From: Plasmodiophora brassicae
Taxonomy: Eukaryota; Endomyxa; Phytomyxea; Plasmodiophorida; Plasmodiophoridae
NCBI GenBank assembly: GCA_039704465.1
Contig: JASFAU010000018.1
Location: 372,001 to 436,000, forward strand
Length of the DNA stretch: 64,000 bases
Reading direction: 5' to 3'
The position numbers and the translations under genes were made by a program. Under the pieces are notes generated by a model. That model worked only from the letters and a program-made list of their open reading frames with translations. It had not been told where the DNA came from and ran no database searches. Within the stretch, counting starts at the first letter, position 1; every line of letters begins with the position of its first letter. This document shows, piece after piece, positions 11,038-21,921 of the stretch.

Positions 11038-12138
11038 ATGAACAACGTCGCGGCAATCCGCGTGCTCGTGCTGGTGTTTGCCCTAGCAGCGTTTGCGTTA
11101 TGGTTCAACATCCGGCTGCTGGGCGGCGCACCCGCCCAGGATGCCGGCAGCGTCGTTGCACAACATCCGCCAGCGCCGTCCGTTGCGGCACGTGCATCAC
11201 CTCCCAGACTGTGCGCGGCTCCCGACGAGCACATGCTGGCGGGACGCTTCGAGGCCATATGCCCGGGCGTGCACTTATCCCCTGGCAAGTCTCGGTCGAT
11301 CCTGTCGGCTGTTTCCTCCGTTGAGCGCGACGACGACTGCGTCCTCGTCGGGAACCAGGCCTGGAACCGCCTGTCCATCGAGGAGATCTGCGACCCGTAC
11401 CGGTATTACGTCGACGCGAGCGCGGTCTCCAGCGACGACCTGCCGTTCATCGTTCTGTCCTACGGGAAGCGTCTGGACCTCGGCCGGGACCTGCTGTTCA
11501 ACCGGATCGGGGCGGACCCGACCCGCGTCGACGAGGTCTCGTTCCCCAGTGTCGACCTGGCGTACCAGCAGAAGGACTACGTCGCTGTCAAACTGTTCCG
11601 CAACGCGGCCAGCGCGTCGTCCCTGGACGACTTCACGAACCGCGCCATCAGGGGCGAGCGCGGCCATTTCCTGGCGACGATGAACCAATGGACGATCCTG
11701 CAGAGGCTCGCCGACGGTACGTACCCCGACAACGGCATCCTCGTCGTCGAGGACGACCTGATCACCGTTCCCGACTTCAAGCGCAAGCTCGCCGACATCG
11801 TGCGGCAACTCGCCCGGCACGACGAATGGGACGTCGTGTTCCTGTCGACGGCGCACCACATCAAAGGGACGCCGGGGTCGAACCGGACCCAGAACCTGTG
11901 GCGGACGTCGCCCAAAGACCCGACGCGGTGCTTCAGCGCGGTGATGCTGTCGAGGCGGGCGGCGGTGAAGATCCTGGCACACGGCGCCAGCCGGGACGAC
12001 TTCATGCCCGTCGACCACCTGTTCAACTACTACATCCGGGCGCTGGACCTCGTGGCGCTGATGGCGGAGCCGCCGCTCGCCTTCGAGGGGTCGAAGCTCG
12101 CCCACGGGTTCCCGTGCGATACAGACCGTTTATCGTGA
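11038..12138 (+). CDS. Type II membrane protein, glycosyltransferase family 25-like
   Basis: The intronless frame begins at the ATG at 11038 and encodes 366 residues. A short cytoplasmic tail is followed by a hydrophobic segment, VLVLVFALAAFALWFNIRLL, predicted to be a signal anchor as in Golgi glycosyltransferases. The lumenal part has an LVVEDDLI acidic motif near residue 240. A later block, MLSRRAAVKIL then FMPVDHLFNYYIRALD, resembles the 'SRxGAxxLL...PVD' region of GT25 enzymes. This suggests transfer of a sugar to a glycan or protein in the secretory pathway. The donor and acceptor are unknown, and the N-terminal half matches nothing I recognise. Its 3' end overlaps the next gene tail-to-tail by 9 bp. 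Confidence 0.6.
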   Translation: MNNVAAIRVLVLVFALAAFALWFNIRLLGGAPAQDAGSVVAQHPPAPSVAARASPPRLCAAPDEHMLAGRFEAICPGVHLSPGKSRSILSAVSSVERDDDCVLVGNQAWNRLSIEEICDPYRYYVDASAVSSDDLPFIVLSYGKRLDLGRDLLFNRIGADPTRVDEVSFPSVDLAYQQKDYVAVKLFRNAASASSLDDFTNRAIRGERGHFLATMNQWTILQRLADGTYPDNGILVVEDDLITVPDFKRKLADIVRQLARHDEWDVVFLSTAHHIKGTPGSNRTQNLWRTSPKDPTRCFSAVMLSRRAAVKILAHGASRDDFMPVDHLFNYYIRALDLVALMAEPPLAFEGSKLAHGFPCDTDRLS

Positions 12139-14922
12139 GCGCTTCGTGCCGTCGGATTCGGCCAGGGTGACCACGGTCGCGAAGATGTTCCTGAAGCGAT
12201 TGAACGCCGACGTCGTCGCCGACGACGACGACGACGCGTTCCTGGCCGCGTTCGGCGACCGCTTCCCCTGCTGCTGCTGCTCGACTTTGATGTTCTTCAT
12301 GCAGCGCGACGCGCGCTCGACGAACACCGGGTAATGTGGCACGCCGACCGTCATCATGCGCGTCAGGGCGTGCGGCAGGTTCGACGCCGCGATCGCGGGT
12401 CGCAACGGGACGTGCCTGCTGAGGCGCTGAAGGCCCAGCGCGAGCGTCTCGAGGAGTTGCTCGCGGTGCACGCCCTCGGGCAGCGCTTCGGCAGCGTGTA
12501 GGGCGGCGTCCAGCGCCGACAGGACCTGCAGGCGGTGCATCTGGAGCGACGCGGGTTCGTCCAGGGCGAGGAACGCGACGACGGACGCGGGCCCGACGGT
12601 GCCCGACGGGATCAACTGCGACGCCGGCGACGTTGGCGACCCGGGGTCGACCTGCAGCGCCTGGCGTCGCATGAGCGTGATGGCGACCTCGGGGATCACC
12701 TGCATGTCCATCAGCGCCAGCAACAGCTGCGACGCCAGGTCCTGGTGCAGGTCGACGTTGCTGTCGACGACGGGGCCGGACGACTCGAACACCTGCAGCA
12801 GGTGCTCGAACAGGTCGGGCGTGAGCAGGTCGCTGACCGGGCCGGACGCCCTGGCGTACGACACGCAATGGGACAGCAGCGCCAGGCAGGACGACAGCTG
12901 GCGGACGTTGTCGCCCCGGGCGACGACGGGCAGCACGCCGGCGAGGGCGGCGACGACGTCGCGGTAGTACGACGGGATCGACCGGACGAACGCGGGGATC
13001 AGGTTGGCGCACGCCGCCACGACGCCGTCGTGCGCCGGGTGCGACACCAGCATCGACAGGATCGCGTGCTGCAGGCCGGTGGCCCTGTCGGCGATCAGCG
13101 CCTCGGCGGCCGCCGCCGGTAACGCGCACAAAAACTGCGCGCAAATGTCCGGTGCAGTCCCGATCCGCGGCAGGAGCACCTGATACGCCGCCGTGACCTG
13201 CGTCGCGACGTCGTCCTGCGAGCGAATCAGCGCGCCCAGGCGGCGGGAGGCAACGCAAGCGCTGCCGTACCGGTCGTGCTGATGTGCCGTAGAGCGCGAC
13301 CACAAGGTCGATGTGCGCCGAGGCTGTGCGACGCGCGCGCCGGGGTCAGAGAAGGCGGCGGTTGCCCCCGGAACAGGACGTACCCAGCGACGAGCAGCAG
13401 CAGGGGACGCTCTGGACGATGCGCAGGCCGGCACACTGCCGGAACTGGACTTGGGCGCCCCCTGTTGCACACACACCATCTTGAACCGCTGCCAAACACG
13501 AACGGGCGGGTGCCGACGTACAGGATTGGCGTATCAGCCTGGACAGGGAACGTATCGCGAGCGCCGCCATGCAGAGGAGTCGGTCGTCCTGACAGGGCCC
13601 AGCTGCCTGCAGCGCTTGGATGACGACGCTGACGCCGCCGAGTTCCACCTGCGATCGCGCCGGCGAGTCAGACCCCGGCGCTCATAGGGCAGGCCCCGCC
13701 CCAGCGGCTAACGATTCGTTTGGCGAAGTCGGGTGCCGTGCAGAGTGCAGTGACAACGGCACACGCCTGGATCGCGTCCTTCGCGTTGCTCTTGGACCTC
13801 AGGCGATCCAGCGTCGTCCCAATCAGCGCCTGCGCGCCATGACACAATGAACGTTCGTTCGGTGACCGCCCTAGCGATGACGCACGTGAGCCTTGGCGTC
13901 GGTGACAATGGCGTGGCACGCCTCGCGAACGACCGCGTTGTGGTAGTGCGTTTCCATGGCGGTCGCCGCCAACTGGACGCACGGCAGGACGTTGGACGCG
14001 TCCAGGACGCGAGGGACGATGTGCGCCATGGCCAGGCAGACCTGCGGGTCGCCCAGGAACCGGTTGGCGCTGGCAACCATTCGCGTCACGCTCGACGTCA
14101 TCGGGACTGGGCACGGGGTGCTGATCAGCACGCGGCGGACGCGCCAATGATGACGAGCCGCTGACCGAGCGTGCTGATGTGCCCGACGAGGCGAAGCAGG
14201 TCGGCCAGTGCCTCGGCGTTCTCGGCGCGTTCCACGCTGTCGAGCACGTTGCTGCCGATGGCTGCGGTCAGACGCTCTGCTGGCACAGGCGAGCGCCGCG
14301 CGTCCTCGTTACCGAACGATGTCGGGCGCGCAGAACAGTTTGACCATGGGCGGGTACGTGCCGATCAGCGAGCAGGCGAGGACGGCCGCCTTACCGGCCA
14401 CCAGCGACCCGGGCGATTCGAGTTGCTGCTCAGCAACGTCAGCGAACAGGGTTGGTAGGGGCCCTAGGGGTCAACCTGGGCGGCGAGCTTCGTCGGGCTG
14501 ATCGTCAGGTCGCCGATGATGGCCAGCGTCTTCTGGTTCCGGATGACGGCCGGGCACGTCAGCAGCTCGACGATGTGGCAGAAGATCGCGTCGCGTCGCT
14601 CCGACTCGGGCGCTGGCCCCACACGGGTCAGCAACGGGTCGAGGCGACACGATCCCGGTGGTCCCTACTGGAACGCGGCGGCGCCTCGAACGCCCAGGCC
14701 TGGATCGCGGCCTCGATGGACCCGAGCCGGACGACCACCGACGACGACGGCGGGTGCAATGCAATCAGACGTGCGAGGATGCGCGTGCAGGCCATCTGGG
14801 GCGGCAGAAACTTAGACGCAGACGGGACGAACAGTGTTCAGCGGTCGTTCAGCACGGACCCCTAACCGGGAGTCGTTCGGGCGACAGTACAGGCAGACGG
14901 TGATGGACTTGACCACCTCCAT
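12130..14922 (-). CDS. ARM/HEAT-like helical repeat protein, function unknown
   Basis: Minus-strand exons run from an ATG near 14922 (MEVVKSITVCLYCRP; the true start is uncertain) to a stop at 12130. The fragments are regular helical repeats, such as AIFCHIVELLTCPAVIRNQK, LVAGKAAVLACSLIGTYPPM, RFLGDPQVCLAMAHIVPRVL and LHQDLASQLLLALMDM. The C-terminus has a short Gln run and a Ser-rich segment near 12215-12290, then a basic end. Most of the 3' half (12130 to about 13260) is a single exon. This looks like an armadillo-type scaffold. No importin-, catenin- or dynein-assembly-specific motif was recognised. The start lies about 90 bp from the myosin stop on the same strand. Confidence 0.6.
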
Positions 14923-15010
14923 GTCGTCAGCGATGGCCGCCGCTCCTAGGCCAGGGCATCGTTGCGTTCATACACACGGCATCAGTCGTCGCGGGGGTTT
15001 CTGGTCGCGC

Positions 15011-18000
15011 CTAACCTCCGTTCTGCGATGCAACCGCCTCCAGAATGTCCAGGGCCATGTACGCCTCGCCATTGTCGAACTCGGTGGCCTGTTGCCCTTG
15101 GCATCAGCAACCCGACAGCAGGCGTGGGGTGCGCTCCTCGTACCTGGCTGCAACTGTGGTACAGCGCCTCCTTCACCTTCATGAACCCTCCCGCCTTGAT
15201 AAACCTGCGAGGGCGTCAGGCAACTCCTCCAGCAGTACCGCCGGAGCGAGGCGTACCTTTGGACGTTGCCAGTGTGGGTGGCGATAACCTTGAGCAGGGC
15301 CAGCGACAGCGGGTCCGGCATGATTGTCAGGACGACGTGGTGCAGGTGCCTGCTTCTCGACAATCGCTCGGCGTACTCGCTGTCTGTGACGCCGCCGAAA
15401 GTCGAATTACTCAAACGCGCACGCTGGACGAAGTCGCATCGTATCGGCCCACCTCGACTGGCGACGTCGACGACGCTCTTCAGCATGTCGGCGAAACGCT
15501 CCCGTTCGTTGTGGAACGCGGCGCTGACCATGCGGCGAACTTCAACGGGCAGGCCATCCAGTTCGGGCAACGGTTCATCTGCCGATGTCGCGTCCTCCTG
15601 GCTGCCGCGCGCCTCCACATCGACGTGCAGGACGGGCGTGACGCGTTCCGCCTCGACGGGTGGCCCGGTCGGCACTTCCGTCGAAACGTCTGGGCCTGTC
15701 GCTACGTCGTGCTGCGTCTGCCCCTCGTCCTGCTTGCGAAGCGCGTCCAATGGGAACTGGCGTCGAGCGACGCGCCCTCTCCAGAGCGCTTGCACCGCAA
15801 CCGACGCCTTACCGAGGCGAAGGTACCTGATCGTCGCGTTAACCGGGCCAAGCCGTTGCATGAGCGGAACGAACAACGCACCGCCTGAGACGGGCCTGAA
15901 GAAACAGGGCGCTCTGCCGCTTGCGGCCGTACAGGCGCTGTGCTCGGAAGCGCCGGAACGTCGCCTGGATCCTGGTTGCCGATTCGGCGAAGGCGCACCC
16001 GACCAGGAACTCCAGGCGCTCGTAGACGTGCGACTTGAAGAACACTTTCGTCCTGCCGAGCTGGACGTGCACGGACGGGAACTCGATGCCCAGGTGGTCC
16101 AGCAGCGCCACAACTGGACAATCGTCAGGCGCCCGACGGGAGCATCAGATCCGCCCACCAGGTTACTCTGCTGGCGGGCGTCGACGTTGACGGGCTGGTT
16201 CCTCGTGGGCAACAGGCACGCGAACCGGTGGAGCAGGTCGGTGAAGGTGTGCCGCTGCGGGAACCCTTCCGACCGGATCCGGATCGCTTCCAGGACGCCG
16301 ATATCGCGCAGCTGGCTGGCGATCATGCCCGAGTCGAACGCCATCGGTGCGTTCCTGCTGTTCGACTTGATGCACCGGATGAAATGCGGCTCGCAGCTGG
16401 ACAGGCGCGATACCAACGACGTCAGCGACGCGTGGAACTGCGAGATCAGCGTCCGCTTCGTGGTCGTCGACGTCGTACTCTCCCGTCCTGACGACGCGGG
16501 CGTGGGATCGGGGACCTCCACCAGGTCGTCGAACAGATGGCGGATGAAGATCGACTTGCTGTGCTCCGTTACGAGCTGGGGATGGGGGACGATCAGCGAG
16601 TGGGAGGCCCGTGCAACGACGAACACGTGGGTTACCCGAGCGAGGCTCGTCGAGAACTGCTGGCGGTTCTTGGCGAGGAACCCGGTGACCGTATACGGCA
16701 CGACACCGCTGTAATGCCGGATGCTGAAGATCGGCCCGCCGAATCGCTGCTTGACGAACGGGGACCGGTCGTTGGCCGCCCCGGCGAACTGCGCCTCGAC
16801 CTTGCTCAGGAACGACGCGTCGGTCGCCTTCGGGAACTTGCATTCCTCCTCCAGGATCCGGATGATGCCCAATGGTTTCTAACCCTTGCAGGTCAGGGCA
16901 CGTTTCGCAATCGGCGCCGAACGGGGCCAACCTGCTCGAACAGGTCGATGCAGGGCTGGTTGCTGTTGTAGGAGATGTTCCCCAGGGCCAGGCCCTCGTC
17001 CTCGTAGGCCTTCATTTCGAACCCGAACACGTAGTCGTTGAACAGCACTGCTCAGTGCTGTCAGCGAAACGCAGACGAACAGGGGGGAAACGCGTCTGGG
17101 CTGACTCTGCAGGCGCTCGTTGGCGTAGTTGATGCAGAGCTGCTCGAAGGAGTTCACTTTGAACGACTCGAAGCCGAACATGTCGAGGAGCAGGATGGAC
17201 AGGGAGTGGGCGGGGACTCGTGCGGAAGGGGACCGCCCGGTCGCCGACAGCTCCTCGTTCAGTCGGCGCACGATGAAATCGAACGTCCGCTCGTAGAGTT
17301 GCTGCGCGAGCGTGTCTCGCGTGCTTTCCGCCTGGGCGAAGCCGCGTACTGAGTTGTGTCGAACGTGTGGCCGCGAGGGGCGCACGTCTACCTGCTGGAC
17401 GTCGTTGACCATGGTGACGTGCTCGGTGCGGACGATGCTGAAGCGCTGCGTTAACGCCAGACTGACGTCCCCCTTCGAGCACTGCAGGATCTTCGTGATG
17501 ACGTCCAGCTCTGCACGGTGCTAGTGAGATCGGCGACGTGGGGCAATCGTGATTCCCAGACCTCGGTCACTGCTCTCAATCGAGGACCCGTCGTTGGACG
17601 CCTGTGCGATGCTCAGGTTGCCCAGGTGCAGCACCGTCACGATGACGCTCAGGATGTTGTGGACCTCGTCGTCTGTGAACCCCGACGTCCGCATCGCATC
17701 CTGGACAGCGTTTCGTGGGTCGCGACAGCAGCAGCCACGCCGCCAGCCAGCCGTACCTTCAACTGCCTGTATTCATCGGCAGGGTTTTCGTCGGCTATCG
17801 CATAGCACCCGGTCCTGTTCAAGTAGATAAAGTCGCTGGCAGGGCGTAACGACCACGCGCCTGCAGGCCGACGGTCACAAAGGCAATGCGCGCGTTCGCT
17901 CGAAGATGTACGTTTGTCGTCGTCGGAGGCGCCTTCCAGCAGGTAGTAGAAGACGTGGAAGTTTCTCTCGCGGTCGTTCTGCATGGATACACGCGACTGG

Positions 18001-19215
18001 ACGATCCGGTTCAATTGCACGTTCCCACACGTAGTCATCTGGTGCTAAACCTTCTCCAACAAGTCTGCAGACGCGCGTCCTCAGTGCAACGACAACGCAG
18101 TGGGCCCTCTCACATGGAGGGCTTACAGGATTCAAACCGCGCCCCGACGACGGAACCAGCGGCACTGAACTGGCACTCGAGAAGTTTCCCCTTCGTGACG
18201 TTAGGGCTGTTCGGGCTAGGATTCGGACAAACAAGCGCTTACGAATCTGCTCGAGTTCTGGTTTCGAATAGTTTTCGCATTGCCAAATGCCTCCAGAATC
18301 GGGCTCGAGCTGAGCACTTTGACATGCACGGGCTTCTGCTGGGATGCGGGCGCCGCCCCGGCTGTCCTCTCGCTGATCAACGCCAGGTACTGCACAGCCA
18401 GCTTGTTCGCCTCCGTCTTCCCGGCACCCGATTCCCCACTGGCCCCATCATCAGGCGCACGTCATCGTTTAACGTTTGGACGTGTTCAACCTGATGACGA
18501 CGGATTGGCTCTGGTTGGAGCGTCGCATGGCCCGGTAGATGTGATCAGCGAAGCCAAAGATGTGCGGCTGTGTCGCTGGCCCGCTGCCGTTGCCCGTTAG
18601 GAACAGGTCGCGAACCTCCTCCGAATATATGGGGAGGCGTGCGAACGGGTTGACCGATATGAGGATATCGGCGATGTGCGTCTGACGGACGGCACGGGTT
18701 CAGCTGACGCTGAACGAGCCACGGAATATTAGGGCACCACGCACGTATATCAGGTTCTGCTGGAACCGCAGGCGGAGATTCACGAGGATCGACGCCTCGT
18801 GCAGGCTGCTCATGGCCGTCATGTCCGAATACCCGGTCGACGGATACTCCAACGCGTTCAGGCACACCGACGTCTTCACGGTGGCCAACTTGACACGGAG
18901 CCGATATCTCAGAAACGATGTCGAGCCATCCGGGCAGGCGCAGCACAAACCATCCCATCTGGGCGACGGACGCGAAGGTGATCGTCTTCGGCTTGCCCGA
19001 GGACAATGCACTCGACCCAGACCTCGTTGTCATCGGGGATGTACACCCTGGACGCCTGATAGCGGTGGGTCACCGTTGGAAAAAACAGCGGCACAGCCGA
19101 CCCAGGATACGGTCAGGGAGAGCGCTGACGGGCGACGAGACGCGTTCCGGTGTTCTGCTGTCGGGGAAACGATAGGCGACAGCAGCGCCGTTGTTTCGGC
19201 GGTCGGCGCCGACAT
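15011..19215 (-). CDS. Unconventional myosin heavy chain
   Basis: A multi-exon gene begins at an ATG at 19215. [17 protein letters not shown] near 19040 resembles the N-terminal SH3-like subdomain. The P-loop [20 protein letters not shown] lies near 18375-18435. Switch-I residues NQNSSRF end at an intron near 18255 that joins GKLLECQF. Further landmarks are [39 protein letters not shown] (switch II/relay, near 17180) and [20 protein letters not shown] plus HFIRCIKSN (actin-binding region, near 16400). [20 protein letters not shown] marks the converter, followed by two to three IQ-type motifs ([34 protein letters not shown]). The tail is only about 200 residues and ends [14 protein letters not shown] at 15011. 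No MyTH4-FERM or long coiled coil was seen, so the class is not assigned. Confidence 0.9.
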
Positions 19216-19599
19216 CGCCAGCTACGGTCGGTGCGTCCACCAGCTATACCAGCGATCGCAGTAACCGTGCTTAACGCGATACCATATTAATGCGGGTGCG
19301 TACCCCATTCGCATCTGCCGTTCCCCGTATCCAGGCGATGCCCCAAAGGCCAAAGCGATAGCTCACGTTCCTATCCTTGCCCTACTATTTATTCAGTGAT
19401 CACAACTTGCGGGCCGTTCCTGGAGCGTCCGAGCGACATGTAAGTCATCCAGGGTTTCGTGATTTCGGGACCAGACCCGACTCCACGTCTTCCATAGTCC
19501 CGTCAGTTTGCGAGCCACGTACAACGCGCGTGTTCTCGGAGAGGCTGCTCGCTCCACGGACTTGGCCATTGCGCATTCCGCAACGCATCATCATCATCA
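19216..19599. other. Intergenic stretch between divergent myosin and kinase genes
   Basis: The 384 bp separate the myosin start codon from the kinase start codon on the opposite strand, so the stretch probably holds both promoters. I see no reading frame with protein-like composition, no RNA gene and no clear repeat. A run of ATC/GTC triplets just before the kinase start is part of the local low complexity. Confidence 0.4.
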
Positions 19600-21921
19600 A
19601 TGGCGTCATCGTCGTCGTCGGCACCGCTGTCGCCCTCCTCGTCATCATGGCTCAACGAGTGTGTCGATGATCTAATGCGGCACGTCGCCGTCTATCGTGA
19701 AAGCCCACGCGCCGACATGGACCAAACTTCGCTGTATTTTCAGGCGTTAGCGGTTTTGCCCGCTGATCGGCGGTCCGAACAGCACGCCAACATGCTGATT
19801 CAGATGTACAACGACCGACTGCGGGCCGCTGCCGATATACCTGCCTTGCCACCGCAGTACCGTCGTGGTGATCTGGCAGCCGCTGCGTCCGACACCGCCG
19901 CCCACGAGTATAACAAGTTGAGGCCGTCCATGCAGCGCAATAAGTTCTCGTTGGCGTCCCTGTCTCGGGCATATTCCCTGTCGCAATTTGGCGTCGTCTC
20001 AGACTATGCGCTGCAGCAGCTGGTTCCCAACTTCAACCGTGACGCGTATGGGAGCATCGCCTGGCAGAACGAGGTCTCAGGAGACGGCGACACAATGATG
20101 GCGTTGCTGCCAGACGAAGGCTGGTTCCCATCGCGCATGGTCAAGCGGTCGCTCGACGTCAACAACGGTGGTGATATCATCAAGAATCAGTACGTCCGGT
20201 ACTGTCGGGAGGTCGCCATCGGTGTCGTCGTCGAGTTTCAGCAATCAACCCTGAGCGGCGAGCGCCAAGAGCTGCAGTTCCACTGCCGCTTATGGGACCG
20301 GCTCCTTAACGCATTGCTGCGTCCGCTGACCAAACCGCTGTTGACGTCGGTGTTGGACCTGTCTATGGCCGGCGTGATTGAGGGGTACTCCCCGCAGTTC
20401 GCTGACTACGCGTGCATGCTGGCTCCGGATAACAACGATGAGGATCGTGTCGCCAGAGCACGGCAGCTGCCTCTGCTTCTGGTCGAGGTATCGTCGCACG
20501 CCGTCGGGAACGAAGAAGATCATAAGGATTTCCGCAAATTGCTCGTCATGATGGCGGTGACGCTGCTTGCACGCATCGGTTCTGTTCGACGTCGTCCTGT
20601 CGGCGAACGGAGCAGCTTGCGCCAGTTCGGGTTGCTTGTCGGCGCGTTCCAATTCCAGCCAGTTGTCATGATTCCGATTTTTGATAACGACCACGATGCG
20701 GGCCGTGTGTCGTTCGTTGCTCGCTGCGACCCGACCTGGCGATCGTTCGTACGGACGCCTTCGCATGAAGCAGTGCAGCTCCAGGGTGTCTACAGCGACA
20801 TTGAGGCGCCGCAGTCGTTGGACCGCGACAATGAGGCGTTCCTCACGGAGTTGGCGCATCGCGTCGCATCGGCCGCCGCTGCAGTCGCTCGCACAAGACC
20901 CCCTCCTGATCCGGCGCCGCAACAAGCCGACGTCCTGAACCGGCTCCGCTCTTTGTCCTCCTTTTGCGACGCCGTGCGTCGTCAGGCCAGTGTCTTCCAC
21001 GCGATGCTGTCGCATGGCGACGTCGAGGACGTGTTTCCGTACCCGACTTCGTTTGGCCCCCCACCATCGCGGCCATCCACGGCGAAGCGGCCGCATTCGC
21101 AGCGGACGCCGTCGAAAAAATCAGGGAGTCCGCGCACGAGTTCTTCTGGTCGTCCACCGCGCAAACGCGGACGCTCCGACGGACCAAGTCGTACTCGCCA
21201 AGCTGCGTCTGTCGCACTCGTCGATGACCTCGCCGTCAAACACAAGATGGGCAGCGCCGCCGAAGAGCCCGCGCTCATGCGGGACTCTCAGGGCGACGGC
21301 GTCGCACGCCTGTTCGGGTCCATCGTCTTGCCGCGCAGCAACGGCGGCGGCGTTGTTCTTGTTGAAGAGCGCCTCGACGACGTCGATTTCGGGCACTTGT
21401 CAGTTAACGACATCGGCTTGGTGCTTGTGCGCTTTTTTATCGACGGCTTGGCCGCACTCGGCACGTTATCTCGCGCCGGCATTGTCCACCGCGACATTAA
21501 CCCGAACAACATCATGTACAGCGTCGCCGTGCAAGGTTGGCGGGTGACCGATTTCGATCTGGCGTGCCGTGTGGACGACCCGCAGACGGGCGTGGAGCTG
21601 CGACCCGGTGCCGGTACCCAAGGGTACATCGCGCCGGAAGCGCTGGACGCCGGCGTCTATTCGGCGGCCTCCGACATGTGGAGCCTGGGTCGCACAGCGG
21701 CGTATTTCCTGTCCTGTGCTCAGGACGAGGTGTGGAGGCGCCCCGACGCTCCCCACAAGTTCGACGACGTTCTTTGCCACCTGGAGATGATAGCGCACAA
21801 CATGTCGGCACCGGAGCCCGCCCAACGCGTCGTATCGCCGAGCGTCCACGAATTCCTGGTCGACTTTCACAATGAGTTCCAGCAGAATTCTGCGGACAAC
21901 GGCTTCATTGCCAGGCGATGA
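19600..21921 (+). CDS. Intronless FunK1/Crinkler-like protein kinase
   Basis: A single 773-codon exon starts at an ATG at 19600 with a Ser-rich N-terminus. The middle, near residues 285-370, has LPLLLVEVSSHAV followed by EEDHKDFRKLLVMM. Such an acidic strand-helix pattern precedes the kinase in FunK1 and some Crinkler-type proteins. A Pro/Ser-rich basic stretch with RPPRKRGRSD near residue 525 could be a nuclear localisation signal. The kinase C-lobe is clear: IVHRDINPNNIMY (catalytic Asp and Asn present), DFDLACR in place of DFG, GTQGYIAPEALDAG and SDMWSLGR. The N-lobe is poorly conserved. The lack of introns in an intron-rich neighbourhood hints at transfer or retrocopying. It may belong to an expanded accessory kinase family. 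Confidence 0.75.
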   Translation: MASSSSSAPLSPSSSSWLNECVDDLMRHVAVYRESPRADMDQTSLYFQALAVLPADRRSEQHANMLIQMYNDRLRAAADIPALPPQYRRGDLAAAASDTAAHEYNKLRPSMQRNKFSLASLSRAYSLSQFGVVSDYALQQLVPNFNRDAYGSIAWQNEVSGDGDTMMALLPDEGWFPSRMVKRSLDVNNGGDIIKNQYVRYCREVAIGVVVEFQQSTLSGERQELQFHCRLWDRLLNALLRPLTKPLLTSVLDLSMAGVIEGYSPQFADYACMLAPDNNDEDRVARARQLPLLLVEVSSHAVGNEEDHKDFRKLLVMMAVTLLARIGSVRRRPVGERSSLRQFGLLVGAFQFQPVVMIPIFDNDHDAGRVSFVARCDPTWRSFVRTPSHEAVQLQGVYSDIEAPQSLDRDNEAFLTELAHRVASAAAAVARTRPPPDPAPQQADVLNRLRSLSSFCDAVRRQASVFHAMLSHGDVEDVFPYPTSFGPPPSRPSTAKRPHSQRTPSKKSGSPRTSSSGRPPRKRGRSDGPSRTRQAASVALVDDLAVKHKMGSAAEEPALMRDSQGDGVARLFGSIVLPRSNGGGVVLVEERLDDVDFGHLSVNDIGLVLVRFFIDGLAALGTLSRAGIVHRDINPNNIMYSVAVQGWRVTDFDLACRVDDPQTGVELRPGAGTQGYIAPEALDAGVYSAASDMWSLGRTAAYFLSCAQDEVWRRPDAPHKFDDVLCHLEMIAHNMSAPEPAQRVVSPSVHEFLVDFHNEFQQNSADNGFIARR

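Noticed and set aside
10806..12105. Long minus-strand open frames over the glycosyltransferase-like gene
   Set aside because: They are antisense to a frame with clear family features and have low-complexity composition expected from GC-rich reverse complements.
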